Below, in pieces: positions 19,337-27,897 of a stretch of DNA of 64,000 nt. The DNA lies in the NCBI RefSeq assembly GCF_000188155.2, contig NZ_KE124774.1, positions 408,736 through 472,735 on the forward strand, read 5' to 3'. The position numbers and the translations under genes were made by a program. The notes beneath the pieces were generated by a model that was not told the DNA's origin, did no database searches, and worked only from the letters and a program-made list of their open reading frames with translations. This DNA is from Methylocystis sp. ATCC 49242 (GTDB taxonomy: Bacteria; Pseudomonadota; Alphaproteobacteria; Rhizobiales; Beijerinckiaceae). Numbering within the stretch: the stretch's first letter is position 1; every line of letters starts with the position of its first letter.

Positions 19337-19564
19337 ATGCTGAGAAAAATCGCTTTGGCGGTGGCCCTTACATGGGCGGTCGCCAATACGGGCGCAGCGG
19401 AAGCCGCTCAATTGTTCGTGGACGGCCCAACCGGGCGTTGTCTGCTTTGCGAGATGTTATGGGGATCTACCAAGGCTGACTCATCGCGCGCGTCGCAAGT
19501 AGAAGACCAAGCGAGTAATCCCGAGCGCGACAGCGGCCGTTCCGGCCCGGCATGTGATAACTAG
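19337..19564 (+). CDS. Small secreted CxxC protein, unknown function
   Basis: 75 residues. ATG 19337 is preceded by GGAGGG at a 4-base spacing. A signal peptide (MLRKIALAVALTWAVANTGAAEA) is followed by a short mature part with C35 and C38 in GRCLLCEMLWG, which could form a disulfide, act as a redox centre or bind a metal. The C-terminal 30 residues are polar and probably disordered. I do not recognise a family. An intrinsic terminator follows at 19631. Confidence 0.55.
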   Translation: MLRKIALAVALTWAVANTGAAEAAQLFVDGPTGRCLLCEMLWGSTKADSSRASQVEDQASNPERDSGRSGPACDN

Positions 19565-19925
19565 CCGCGCATCGAATCGACGTGATCGCGCGATGGCGTG
19601 ATCATCGAACAACACGAGAAAACGCTCTAAAGCCCCGGCGTCACTCGCCGGGGCTTTTCTTTTCGCGGTCCGGCAAAAGTGGTCGCGAACCTGCTGGTCA
19701 GTGGTCGTACATGGTGGCGCTCAGGTTTGCGCCGGGCGCCGCGCCGATTTTCGTAAGTATCTGTAAAAAAGTATTTTTCTATTGCCGGGCCGGATCCTGT
19801 GAAGTCGCCGGATCGGACTGCGCAAAACATCGGATATAACGATTTTTGCAATTCAAATTATCTATTTTACGATGACAACCGCTGCGCTTATCATTTGTTC
19901 ACATCACATGTTGGGAGAGAGCCGC
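19565..19925. other. Intergenic region before carbonic anhydrase
   Basis: No convincing gene. It contains the terminator at 19631-19664, then an increasingly AT-rich stretch (19755-19910) likely to hold the promoter of the carbonic anhydrase gene. GGGAGAG at 19914-19920 is its ribosome binding site. Confidence 0.5.
19631..19664 (+). terminator. Rho-independent terminator
   Basis: Perfect 10-bp stem AGCCCCGGCG/CGCCGGGGCT around TCACT, then TTTCTTTT. It ends the transcript of the small secreted-protein gene. Confidence 0.85.
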
Positions 19926-20594
19926 ATGCAACGCCTCATTCAGGGCCTCCATCATTTCCAGAACGCGGTGTTCGGGAGCCAGCGCGAGCTTTTCGAGCGT
20001 CTGGCCAAAGGGCAAGCGCCCGAAACCCTGTTCATCACCTGCTCGGACTCGCGCATCGACCCCAACCTTCTCACACAGACAGTGCCGGGCGAGCTTTTCA
20101 TCATGCGTAACGCCGGCAATCTCGTGCCTCCCTATGGCGCAAGCCAGGGCGGCGAGGCGGCGACGATCGAATTCGCCGTCGCCGGCCTCGGCGTGAAGGA
20201 AATCGTCGTCTGCGGGCACTCGCATTGCGGCGCGATGAAGGGTCTCCTCGATCCGCCGCCGGCGAAGGATTTTCCCGCGCTGACGCAATGGCTCGGACAT
20301 GCTGAATCGACGCGCCGCGTCGTGAGGGACAAATACGCCGACCGTGAGGGAGCGTCGCTGATCAACATCACGATCCAGGAGAATGTGCTCGCGCAGCTCG
20401 AAAATCTGCGCACGCATCCGGTCGTGGCCTCGGGTCTCGCGCAGGGCAAGCTGAAACTTCATGGCTGGGTCTACAAGATCGAGACCGGCGAGGTCTTCGG
20501 CTACGACCCGGAAAGCGGACAGTTCCGCCTGCTGACCGAACAGCCGTCGCACCGGACCGATCGCGAGCGGCAATTCGAGCCGCTCGATGTCTGA
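19926..20594 (+). CDS. Beta-class carbonic anhydrase
   Basis: 222-residue zinc enzyme interconverting CO2 and bicarbonate. The ligands and catalytic dyad are visible: C39, D41 and R43 in CSDSRIDP, and H98 and C101 in CGHSHCGAMKG. ATG 19926 is chosen because GGGAGAG precedes it; an in-frame ATG 18 codons upstream lacks a site. A SulP transporter follows 78 bp downstream, so the pair probably provides or balances bicarbonate. In serine-cycle methylotrophs this would feed PEP carboxylase (inference). Confidence 0.94.
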   Translation: MQRLIQGLHHFQNAVFGSQRELFERLAKGQAPETLFITCSDSRIDPNLLTQTVPGELFIMRNAGNLVPPYGASQGGEAATIEFAVAGLGVKEIVVCGHSHCGAMKGLLDPPPAKDFPALTQWLGHAESTRRVVRDKYADREGASLINITIQENVLAQLENLRTHPVVASGLAQGKLKLHGWVYKIETGEVFGYDPESGQFRLLTEQPSHRTDRERQFEPLDV

Positions 20595-20672
20595 GTTGCG
20601 GCGCAGTCCTAAATAATCTGTCGCGTATAAACCGCCGCTGATCGGCGTCCCCGAAAGACAAAGGATATCACC

Positions 20673-22256
20673 ATGAGCGCCGTAACGTCGCAAAACGAAA
20701 CGCGACGCTTCTATTTGAAAGAGGACCTTCTCGCCTCGTTCGTCGTCTTTCTCGTCGCGCTGCCCCTCTCGCTCGGTCTGGCGCTCGTCGCTGGCTATCC
20801 ATTCGAAAAGGCGGCCGCCGTCGGTCTCATCAGCGGCGCCATCGGCGGCGTCGTCGTCGGCTTTTTCTCGGGTTGCGCGCTGCAGGTCAGCGGCGCCGCG
20901 AACGGCGCCGCGGTGACGGTGGCGGCGTTCGCGAGTGAGCTGGGATTTGAAGCGCTTGGCCTGATCGTGATGCTGGCCGGCGTTATTCAGCTTGCGGGCG
21001 GCGCCTTGCGTCTCGGCCCCGTGTTCCGCGCGGTTTCCCCCGCGCTGATTCAGGGCATGCTCGCGGGCATTGGCATTCTCATTTTCGCCTCGCAGTTTCA
21101 CGTCATGGTCGACGACACGCCGCCGGGAACCGGAAAAGAATTCGGCGGCGTAATCAATCTTTGGTCGATTTCCGATGCCGTGTTGAAAGGCTTCACCGTG
21201 GACGCGCATCGTCCCGCCGCGCTGATCGGTCTGGTGACGATCGGTCTCATCGTTTTGTGGAACGATCGCGCGCCCAGGATGCTGAAGATGGTGCCCGCCC
21301 CGCTCGTCGGCGTGGGCGTCGCGACCTTCATCGCCTGGCGTTTCGGTTTCGATGTCAAATATGTCCCGGCGCCGGATCGGCTGATAGACGCGATTTCCTT
21401 CCCCGACACCGCCTCCTTCGCCCGCGTGTCGGAGGGCGCGATCTGGATTGCGGCTTTGACTCTCGCCTTCGTTTCCGGCGCGGAATCGCTGCTTACCGCG
21501 ACCGCCGTCGACGCCATGCAACGGCATACGCCGCGCACGAGATACAACAAGGAGCTGATCGCGCAGGGCGTCGGCAATTTCCTGTGCGGCGCGATCGGCG
21601 TTCTGCCCGTGTCGGGCGTCATTGTCCGAAGCTCCGCAAACGTGATGGCCGGCGCCCGGACGCGCCTCTCCACCATGCTGCATGGCGTCTGGATTCTGCT
21701 TTTCATAACCATGCTGCCGGACGTGCTGCGCATGATCCCCGTGGCGAGCCTCGCGGCGGTGCTGGTCTATGCGGGCGCGAAGCTGATCAAGCTCGGCTTT
21801 CTCCGCAATCTCTGGCAGCAGGATCGCGCCGAGGCGGGCATTTATGCCGTGACGCTCGGCATGGTGGTCGCGACGGACGTGCTTACCGGCATCGCCGTCG
21901 GCGTCGGCCTCGCCTTAGCGCGTCTGCTCTATACCTTCTCCACACTTGAAATCAGCGTCGAGGAGGACAAGGAGAGCGGCAAGACGGAGATAAATCTGCG
22001 CGGCGCGGCGACCTTCATTCGCCTTCCGCAGCTTGCTTCCGCGCTTGAGGCGCTGAGCCCGGACGCGCATATCCAGGTCCATCTTCATGATCTGAACTAC
22101 ATCGATCACGCCTGTCTCGATCTGCTCCTGAACTGGCATCAGCAGCATCAGTCGGCAGGCGGCGAACTGACCATCGACTGGGACGAACTGCATGGGCTCT
22201 TCCAGCAGAAGGCTTGGGGCGATGGCAACGGGGTTGCGCGAATGGCGGCGACCTGA
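20673..22256 (+). CDS. SulP-family anion transporter with STAS domain, putative bicarbonate uptake
   Basis: 527 residues. About ten to twelve hydrophobic segments span 15-420, starting with the SulP-typical DLLASFVVFLVALPLSLGLALVAGYP and including QVSGAANGAAVTVAAF. A short C-terminal STAS domain (about 430-515, GAATFIRLPQLASALEAL ... HDLNYIDHACLDLLLNWH) follows. SulP members carry sulfate, bicarbonate or other anions. Linkage to carbonic anhydrase favours bicarbonate, as in BicA-like systems, but the substrate is not proven. A hairpin terminator follows. Confidence 0.88.
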   Translation: MSAVTSQNETRRFYLKEDLLASFVVFLVALPLSLGLALVAGYPFEKAAAVGLISGAIGGVVVGFFSGCALQVSGAANGAAVTVAAFASELGFEALGLIVMLAGVIQLAGGALRLGPVFRAVSPALIQGMLAGIGILIFASQFHVMVDDTPPGTGKEFGGVINLWSISDAVLKGFTVDAHRPAALIGLVTIGLIVLWNDRAPRMLKMVPAPLVGVGVATFIAWRFGFDVKYVPAPDRLIDAISFPDTASFARVSEGAIWIAALTLAFVSGAESLLTATAVDAMQRHTPRTRYNKELIAQGVGNFLCGAIGVLPVSGVIVRSSANVMAGARTRLSTMLHGVWILLFITMLPDVLRMIPVASLAAVLVYAGAKLIKLGFLRNLWQQDRAEAGIYAVTLGMVVATDVLTGIAVGVGLALARLLYTFSTLEISVEEDKESGKTEINLRGAATFIRLPQLASALEALSPDAHIQVHLHDLNYIDHACLDLLLNWHQQHQSAGGELTIDWDELHGLFQQKAWGDGNGVARMAAT

Positions 22257-22279
22257 GCCTCGCGGAGAGCGCGGGGGGA

Positions 22280-22312
22280 GGGCGGGCGCAACTGCGCCCG
22301 CCCTTCGCATTT
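22280..22312 (+). terminator. Hairpin after SulP gene
   Basis: Perfect 10-bp stem GGGCGGGCGC/GCGCCCGCCC with a 4-nt loop, then TTCGCATTT. The stem is strong but the T tract is weak. Confidence 0.6.
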
Positions 22313-22393
22313 CGGCGGGGGCCTCTTACATGTCGCCATCGGGCGGGGAATGTTCTATATCCCCGCCGTCGCAATTCTGGAGGGACCGCAATC

Positions 22394-22687
22394 TTGAAAC
22401 TTCGTCTCGCCTGCCTTTTCGTTCTCGCCGCCACGCCCGCGCTCGCCGTAGACCCGACGGGCGTGCCGCAATGCGACGCGCTTCTGAAGCGCTACGAGGC
22501 CTGCTCGGTCGAACTCTCGCCCAAGCAGTTGCACGCCGCGCAGAAAGAGCTGCTCGAGGGCGCCATGGGGATGCGCGCCGCCGGGACAGATCCCAAGCTG
22601 CGTCCCGATCTCGAGCGCTTCTGCGACGACACTTTCGAGAAGATGAAAAAGGAAAGCGACATCAAGGATTGCATGTCGAAGCCATGA
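22394..22687 (+). CDS. Small secreted four-cysteine protein, unknown function
   Basis: 97 residues starting at TTG 22394, nine bases after GGAGGG. A signal peptide (MKLRLACLFVLAATPALA) precedes a mature helical protein with a CX9C pair (QCDALLKRYEAC) and a second pair spaced CX15C (FCDDTFEKMKKESDIKDC). Two helices with paired cysteines suggest a disulfide-linked helical hairpin in the periplasm, resembling CHCH proteins in outline only. It converges on and overlaps zapE by 26 bp at the 3' ends. Function unknown. Confidence 0.6.
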   Translation: MKLRLACLFVLAATPALAVDPTGVPQCDALLKRYEACSVELSPKQLHAAQKELLEGAMGMRAAGTDPKLRPDLERFCDDTFEKMKKESDIKDCMSKP

Positions 22688-23822
22688 GCGCGATGCGCAC
22701 GGCGCAATTCTCCAGATAGTCGCGCGCCCGCATCTCGGTGAGGCGCGAGACGGCGCGCTGGAATTCGCGCGCCTCGGCGCCATGGGCGGCGCGATAGAGT
22801 TCAGGCGGCTCGGCGGCGGCGGAGAGCGCGAGCAGCGCGCGCGCCTCGTAAAGCACGTCGACGAGCATGATGAAGCGGCGCGCCTCGTTGCGCTGCTCCG
22901 GCGCGATGATGGGAACGTCGTCGATGAGCATCGCGTCGAAACGTTGCGCCAGCGCGAGATAGTCGCCCGCCGCCAGCGCCCGCCCGCAAATGTCTGCGAA
23001 GCCGAGACGGGCGACGCGGCCCGCCGCCTGCGGAATGAAGATGGCGCGACGCTTCACTTCGATCGTCGCCGGCGCGCCATGCGTAACGCCTGACAGCGAC
23101 AGGAACAGAGCGTCGAGCGCGGCATGGGCGCGCGTATCGGCGGGTGTGAAATAGACCTCGCCGACACAGCCCTTCTGCGCGCGATAATCGACCGGCGCAT
23201 CGAGGCGCAGAACGTCCATGCGGTCCTGCAACAGCGCGACGAAAGGCAGGAAGAGATCGCGGTTGCGGCCGCCTTCGTAAAGGCGCGACGGTTCGACGTT
23301 GGAGGTTGCGACGACGACGACGCCCGACGCGAAAAGCGTCGAGAACAGCCGCGCGAGAATGGTCGCGTCGGCAATGTCGTGCACCGCGAATTCGTCGAAG
23401 CAAAGCAGCCGCGTCTCGCGCGCGATCTCCTGCGCGACGCAGCTCACCGGATCGTCGGCGCAAACGCCGGCGTTCTGCCGGAAGCGATGCAGGCGCTCGT
23501 GCACATCCGCCATGAACGGATGAAAATGCGTGCGGCGCTTCTTCTCGACCGTCGCAGCCTCGAAAAAGAGGTTCATCAGCGTCGTCTTGCCGCGCCCGAC
23601 CGATCCCCACAGGTAAAGGCCGCGGGTCGGCGGCGCCTCGCGCCTGCGGAAAATCGACGTGACGGCGCGCGCCAATCCTGCGCCGGCGACGCCGCGTCCG
23701 GCGAGCGCGTTGACGAGCGCCTGCAGCTTCTCGACCGCAGTCCGTTGCGAGGCGTCGCTCTGCAGCGCGCCTTCGACGACCAGCGCGTCATATCGGTCGA
23801 TGAGCGATTCCGTTCGCGTCAT
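22662..23822 (-). CDS. zapE: AFG1/ZapE-family cell-division ATPase
   Basis: 386-residue AAA-type ATPase, bacterial homologue of mitochondrial AFG1/LACE1, known in E. coli as a Z-ring associated factor. Walker A GSVGRGKTT spans about 73-81. Walker B LLCFDEF (139-145) is followed by AVHDIADA, the family motif. MTRTESLID at 23822 is the start that matches homologues. Its 3' end overlaps the convergent small secreted-protein gene. Confidence 0.9.
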   Translation of the reverse strand: MTRTESLIDRYDALVVEGALQSDASQRTAVEKLQALVNALAGRGVAGAGLARAVTSIFRRREAPPTRGLYLWGSVGRGKTTLMNLFFEAATVEKKRRTHFHPFMADVHERLHRFRQNAGVCADDPVSCVAQEIARETRLLCFDEFAVHDIADATILARLFSTLFASGVVVVATSNVEPSRLYEGGRNRDLFLPFVALLQDRMDVLRLDAPVDYRAQKGCVGEVYFTPADTRAHAALDALFLSLSGVTHGAPATIEVKRRAIFIPQAAGRVARLGFADICGRALAAGDYLALAQRFDAMLIDDVPIIAPEQRNEARRFIMLVDVLYEARALLALSAAAEPPELYRAAHGAEAREFQRAVSRLTEMRARDYLENCAVRIALMASTCNP

Positions 23823-23824
23823 TC

Positions 23825-24322
23825 TCAGGCGCGCCGCATCTTGCCGCTTGCGGCGTCGAGCGCGCCGGGGCGCAATTCGCAATAGAGCAGGCGGTCGGGA
23901 TCGACCGGGCCGGGCATGACGATCTTGCCGCGCGGAACACGGGCGAAGCCCATGCGCGAATAATAATCCTCATCGCCGACAAGCAGCACCAGCCCATGCC
24001 CTGCCTCGCGGGCGGCGTCGAGCGAATGTTTGACGAGCTTCTCGCCCACGCCCTGCGAGCGGAAGGCCGGCTCCACCGTCAGCGGGCCGAGCAGCAGGGC
24101 GGGGGAGGAGCCGACGAGAACAGGCGTCATGCGATTGGCGCCGACAAGAAGCGTGCCGACGCGGGCGACGAAGGAGAGCGACAGATCGGGCGCGACGCCC
24201 TCGCGCAGCCGGTAAGCCGTGCGCGCGTAGCGGCCGGGACCGAAGGCGCGCTCGTCGAGTTTCTCGATATGCGCTTCGTCGGCGGCCGTGGCGGGGAAGA
24301 ATTTGATGACGAGGTCGATCAT
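23825..24322 (-). CDS. GNAT-family N-acetyltransferase
   Basis: 165 residues with the acetyl-CoA binding motif in LLGPLTVEPAFRSQGVGEKLVKHSLDAAREAG (Q/RxxGxG/A) and a C-terminal VGDEDYYSRMGFARVPRG segment typical of YhbS-like acetyltransferases. Substrate unknown. The gene sits two bases upstream of zapE on the same strand, so the two are probably co-transcribed. The start at 24322 (MIDLVIKFFPA) lacks a clear ribosome binding site; a start 12 codons upstream is possible. Confidence 0.85.
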   Translation of the reverse strand: MIDLVIKFFPATAADEAHIEKLDERAFGPGRYARTAYRLREGVAPDLSLSFVARVGTLLVGANRMTPVLVGSSPALLLGPLTVEPAFRSQGVGEKLVKHSLDAAREAGHGLVLLVGDEDYYSRMGFARVPRGKIVMPGPVDPDRLLYCELRPGALDAASGKMRRA

Positions 24323-24420
24323 GACGCTTTTGTTACCCGTGGCCCGCCATATCATGCGGCGCGCGGAGGGCAAAACGCGACCGTTGCCTTGGGCGCAAAG
24401 CCCATGCAAAATCGCGGCAA

Positions 24421-24975
24421 ATGAGCAAAACGCCCATCCGCCGCGCCGGAATCGAGGATGCGCGGACGATCGCCGAAATCCATGTCGCCGCCTGGCGCGA
24501 GACCTATGCGCAGATGATGCCCGCCGAGACCTTGGCCGGCCTCGACGTCGACGAATGGGCGGCGCGCTGGCGCAAGTCGCTGGCCGCGGGGGCGGGCGAC
24601 CCGGCATGGGCTGTGTTTCTTGCGCTCGACGAGGAGGGCGCGGCGGCGGGCTTCGCGAAATGCGAGCGTCAGACCAGCGAGAAAATGGCGCCGCTCGGCT
24701 ACGAAGGCGAATTTTCGTCGATCTATCTGTTACGGCGGATGCAGCGTCGCGGGGCGGGGCGGCGCCTGATGGCGGCGATGGCCGGGCATCTGCTCGCGAG
24801 CGGATGCAAGAGCGCCAGCGTCTGGATGTTTCGCGACGCGCTCCACGCGAGGCGCTTTTATGAAGCGCTCGGCGCGACGCCGACGGGCGTCGAAGGCGTG
24901 TGGGAGATTTACGGGCTGGTTTTGCCGGATGTCGCCTATGGCTGGCGGGATATTCGCGCGCTGGCGCAGTCCTGA
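24421..24975 (+). CDS. GNAT-family N-acetyltransferase
   Basis: 184 residues. Motif A appears as FSSIYLLRRMQRRGAGRRLMAAM (RxxGxGxxLM), and the N-terminal PIRRAGIEDARTIAEIHVAAWRETY is typical of GNAT proteins acting on small molecules or protein N-termini. Divergent from the preceding acetyltransferase by 98 bp but not closely similar to it, so this is not a simple tandem duplication. Confidence 0.86.
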   Translation: MSKTPIRRAGIEDARTIAEIHVAAWRETYAQMMPAETLAGLDVDEWAARWRKSLAAGAGDPAWAVFLALDEEGAAAGFAKCERQTSEKMAPLGYEGEFSSIYLLRRMQRRGAGRRLMAAMAGHLLASGCKSASVWMFRDALHARRFYEALGATPTGVEGVWEIYGLVLPDVAYGWRDIRALAQS

Positions 24976-24982
24976 ACGCGCT

Positions 24983-25477
24983 TCAGTGCAGACTCCTGAG
25001 CAGTTGCCGCACAAATCTCGCGCGCTTGAACGCGTTGAGATCAATGCGCAATTCTTCGCCTTTTCCCTCGCCGTGCATTGCGGCGCGCGCGTCGCCGAGC
25101 ACGCCGTTGCGATAATCCTCGAGGGTTAACGCCCCTTTCTTCCGGCGATCCCAGCGATCGAAGATCGCATCCTTGGCGCGCTCATACGAATGCGACACGC
25201 CCTGTTCGGCGGCGACGTCGGCGAGGCCGAAGCTGAAATTTCTCCACGCTTCCTTCGTCATCCGGCCCGTGTGACGCGGGTCCATTTCGGCGAAGGTTTT
25301 GTCGATGAAGTGATTGGCCTCGGCGGATGTGATGACGCCGTCGCGATTTTCGTCGAAATTGTAAAAGATGGCGTCGAGCGTATGTATCGCATTGGATTGG
25401 GCGCGCGGGGAGGAAGACGCCATCGCGACGGCGAGCGCGACGAGCATCGCGGCAGGGAAATGTCCGGCTTGCGACAT
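24983..25477 (-). CDS. Secreted EF-hand protein
   Basis: 164 residues with a signal peptide (MSQAGHFPAAMLVALAVAMASSSPRAQS) and three EF-hand-like loops. The first (DENRDGVITSAE) has all canonical calcium ligands. The second (DPRHTGRMTKEA) and third (DRRKKGALTLED) are degenerate. GGAGAG precedes the ATG. Probably a periplasmic calcium-binding protein. It converges on the acetyltransferase gene with an 8-bp gap. Confidence 0.75.
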   Translation of the reverse strand: MSQAGHFPAAMLVALAVAMASSSPRAQSNAIHTLDAIFYNFDENRDGVITSAEANHFIDKTFAEMDPRHTGRMTKEAWRNFSFGLADVAAEQGVSHSYERAKDAIFDRWDRRKKGALTLEDYRNGVLGDARAAMHGEGKGEELRIDLNAFKRARFVRQLLRSLH

Positions 25478-25499
25478 GATCAATCTCTCCAATGCGGAT

Positions 25500-25997
25500 T
25501 CACCAGTAGGGCGAGACCGGCGCGCCGTGAAAGACTTCCGCCAGCCGGGCGCGCGTCGCGGCGGTCGTGTCGTCGGGCAGGGCGTCGAGCGTGAAAAAAC
25601 CTGCTTCCGCAATCTCCCGGTCGGGCGTGCGCGGACCTTTGCAATGAAAATCCCGCACGACGTAAAGCGCCACATGATCGCGCGGCGAAACCCGGCGGTT
25701 GAGAAAGACGCCATGCAGCGCCGGCTCGTTGACGTTGTGGATTTCGCCTTCCTCGGCCAGCTCGCGGGTCAGCGCCTCCAGCATGGTCTCGCCGCTCTCG
25801 ACGCCGCCGCCGGGAAGGTAGAAGCCCGGCACATAGGTGTGGCGCACCAGCAGAACGCGATTGTCGGGGTCAATCACCAGCCCGCGAACGCCGAGCGTCA
25901 TCGGCCGCTGGAACAGCGCGCCGAGGGTTATGATCCGCGAGACCGCGCGGGCGCGAAGCGACGGGGGCGGTCGTTCTGTGGGCGGCGGCGTCACCAT
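25500..25997 (-). CDS. Nudix hydrolase
   Basis: 165 residues. A full Nudix box spans about 64-86 (GGVESGETMLEALTRELAEEGEI), with the REL-EE core that binds Mg. It hydrolyses a nucleoside diphosphate linked to another moiety; the substrate is not predictable. GGAG four bases before ATG 25997 decides the start. It shares an 80-bp divergent promoter region with the phosphoesterase gene and ends 22 bp before the EF-hand gene. Confidence 0.9.
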   Translation of the reverse strand: MVTPPPTERPPPSLRARAVSRIITLGALFQRPMTLGVRGLVIDPDNRVLLVRHTYVPGFYLPGGGVESGETMLEALTRELAEEGEIHNVNEPALHGVFLNRRVSPRDHVALYVVRDFHCKGPRTPDREIAEAGFFTLDALPDDTTAATRARLAEVFHGAPVSPYW

Positions 25998-26077
25998 TGT
26001 CTCCTGTTTCGTCGCGCGACTATGGCAAATGGCGCGCGAAGGCTCTAGGACTATTCGCAAACAACAAAGGCCGTCGC

Positions 26078-26959
26078 GTGACCTTTCTTCTCGCCCATCT
26101 CTCCGACGCGCATATCGGACCGATTCCACGCCCCAATCTTGCGGAACTGCTCGGCAAGCGCGTCACTGGCTATGTCAACTGGCTCTACAAGCGCGCTGGA
26201 CAGCACGACATGGGAGTGCTGTCGCGCCTCGTCGAGGACATGAAGGCGCAAAAGCCCGACCATGTGCTGATGACCGGCGACATTGTGAACATCGGCCTTC
26301 CAGCCGAGATCGCGCTGGCGAGGGATTGGCTTGCTTCTCTCGGCGGACCCGAGGAGGTGAGCTACACGCCAGGCAATCACGACGCCTATGTCGCCGACGC
26401 CACGCAACTCGTGCATGAGGTCTTCGCGCCCTGGACGGCGGGCGAAACGGCGGCGGCCGGCTTTCCCTATTTGCGCCGGCGCGGGGGCGTGGCGCTTATC
26501 GGGCTCGACTCTGGCGTGCCGACGGGGCCGTTCATCGCCTCCGGCCGGCTGGGGGAGGAGCAACTGTCGGCGCTTGGGGCGTTGCTGGAACAGACGAAAA
26601 CCGAAGGGCTCGCGCGCGTGGTGTTCCTGCACCATCCGCCCCATGTCGGCGGCGCGCGCATCCTGCGGGGTCTCGACGACGCGGCGGCCTTCGAGGACGT
26701 CATCGCCCGACATGGCGCGGAACTCGTCCTGCACGGCCACAACCACAAGCCGAGCCTTGCGCACATCGCCGGCCCGCTGGCGGCGGCCCCCGTCGTCGGC
26801 GTCGCCTCCGCCTCGGCGCGCCCCGGCGGCCACTATCCGGCCGCGGCTTACAACCTCTATTCGATCGGGCGCGAAGGCGACCGCCTGCGGATCAACATGC
26901 GCCAGCGCGGGCTGAACGAGGCGGGTGAAATCGTGGAGATGGCGGCGGTCGATCTTTAG
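26078..26959 (+). CDS. Calcineurin-like metallophosphoesterase
   Basis: 293 residues with the complete dimetal motif series: LSDAHIG (D10, H12), MTGDIVN, PGNHDAY, HHPPH and HGHNH. Start GTG 26078 (MTFLLAHLSDAHIG) follows AAAGG; other upstream frames add unconserved sequence. Related enzymes are cyclic-nucleotide or phospholipid-head phosphodiesterases, and the exact substrate is unknown. It converges with the following minus-strand gene, stop to stop within 2 bp. Confidence 0.88.
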   Translation: MTFLLAHLSDAHIGPIPRPNLAELLGKRVTGYVNWLYKRAGQHDMGVLSRLVEDMKAQKPDHVLMTGDIVNIGLPAEIALARDWLASLGGPEEVSYTPGNHDAYVADATQLVHEVFAPWTAGETAAAGFPYLRRRGGVALIGLDSGVPTGPFIASGRLGEEQLSALGALLEQTKTEGLARVVFLHHPPHVGGARILRGLDDAAAFEDVIARHGAELVLHGHNHKPSLAHIAGPLAAAPVVGVASASARPGGHYPAAAYNLYSIGREGDRLRINMRQRGLNEAGEIVEMAAVDL

Positions 26960-26960
26960 A

Positions 26961-27695
26961 TCAGTGCGCGATGTAGGTGCGATAGGCCCAGAGCGCGATT
27001 ACCGCCAGCATTCCGAAGAAGGCGGCCGAGCCGAGGAACTCCACGACGAAGAGGAACGCCTGAAATGCCTTGCCGCGCAAGGCGCCGACTTCGCCCGCCG
27101 ATTGCGCGGCGCTGTCGACACGCAGCGCTCTCGCCGCGCCGCCGCTCGCGTAATCGATGGCCAGCGCCCTTTCGCGCTCGATAAGCCGGTGAGCGATGTA
27201 ATTTGTGACTGCGTCCACCAGCGCGTCGATTTTTTCGCTCTCGATCAGCGTCACGCGGCCATGGCGGGTGTCCTGCAGGAAGCGGTAGGTGCGACGGTCG
27301 CGGTCCATCTCGACGAAGCCGATCTGGTCGATGAACAGTCGCGGCCGCTCGCTGGGCGACACGGCGACGTCGAAAATGTCGCAGTCCGCCGGCACCTGCG
27401 CCAGAACCGGGGCGAGGGCGTCGGCGAGGATTTCGAGCCGGGCGATTTCCGCCGCCCGGAGATCGGCGAGCGCGGCGGAATGGTCGGCGTTCTCGACCCG
27501 GGCGCGACGAAGCGCCGCGGCGAGACTGGCCATGCGCTCGTCGAGCGTGGCCTTTCCCTCCACCGCCCTCGCGGCGCCCTTTTCCTGCGCAATGATCGCA
27601 GACAGGCGGTCGGCCGCCTGGGCGGTCGATTTTCTTCGCAGGCCGGAACGAGGGTTTTCCGTCGGCGCGGGCATGGGTTCGTCCATATCGTCCAC
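26961..27695 (-). CDS. Conserved membrane-anchored protein, unknown function
   Basis: 244 residues: a polar N-terminal segment, a long helical region (about 25-105, coiled-coil-like with many Ala/Arg/Glu), and a middle domain (VPADCDIFDVAVSPSERPRLFIDQIGFVEMDRDRRTYRFLQDTRHG). A single C-terminal hydrophobic helix (FLGSAAFFGMLAVIALWAYRTYIA) indicates tail-anchoring in the inner membrane. The middle part looks like proteins annotated only as hypothetical in alphaproteobacteria. A start nine bases further in (MDEPMP) is equally possible. Confidence 0.6.
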   Translation of the reverse strand: MDDMDEPMPAPTENPRSGLRRKSTAQAADRLSAIIAQEKGAARAVEGKATLDERMASLAAALRRARVENADHSAALADLRAAEIARLEILADALAPVLAQVPADCDIFDVAVSPSERPRLFIDQIGFVEMDRDRRTYRFLQDTRHGRVTLIESEKIDALVDAVTNYIAHRLIERERALAIDYASGGAARALRVDSAAQSAGEVGALRGKAFQAFLFVVEFLGSAAFFGMLAVIALWAYRTYIAH

Positions 27696-27897
27696 TTGCT
27701 TCGCCCTCGCCGGAGCGCGGGATTTACGCTTTTTTGACTATAACGGCTTGCACTGCTTCTGCGAAGGGCCGCAGCCGCCGACGGGGGCGAGGGGTCGACA
27801 TTTCCCCCGCCGTCCGGCAAGGGAATCCTTTATTCTGCCGGTGATTCCGGGGATTAACTATAAACAGCGCCGATGAGCGGACGCGTGGAGGGAACCC

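Noticed and set aside
24983-25477. Lanmodulin-like lanthanide-binding protein
   Set aside because: One EF-hand has a proline at position 2 as in lanmodulin, but it lacks the other acidic ligands; only one loop is canonical.
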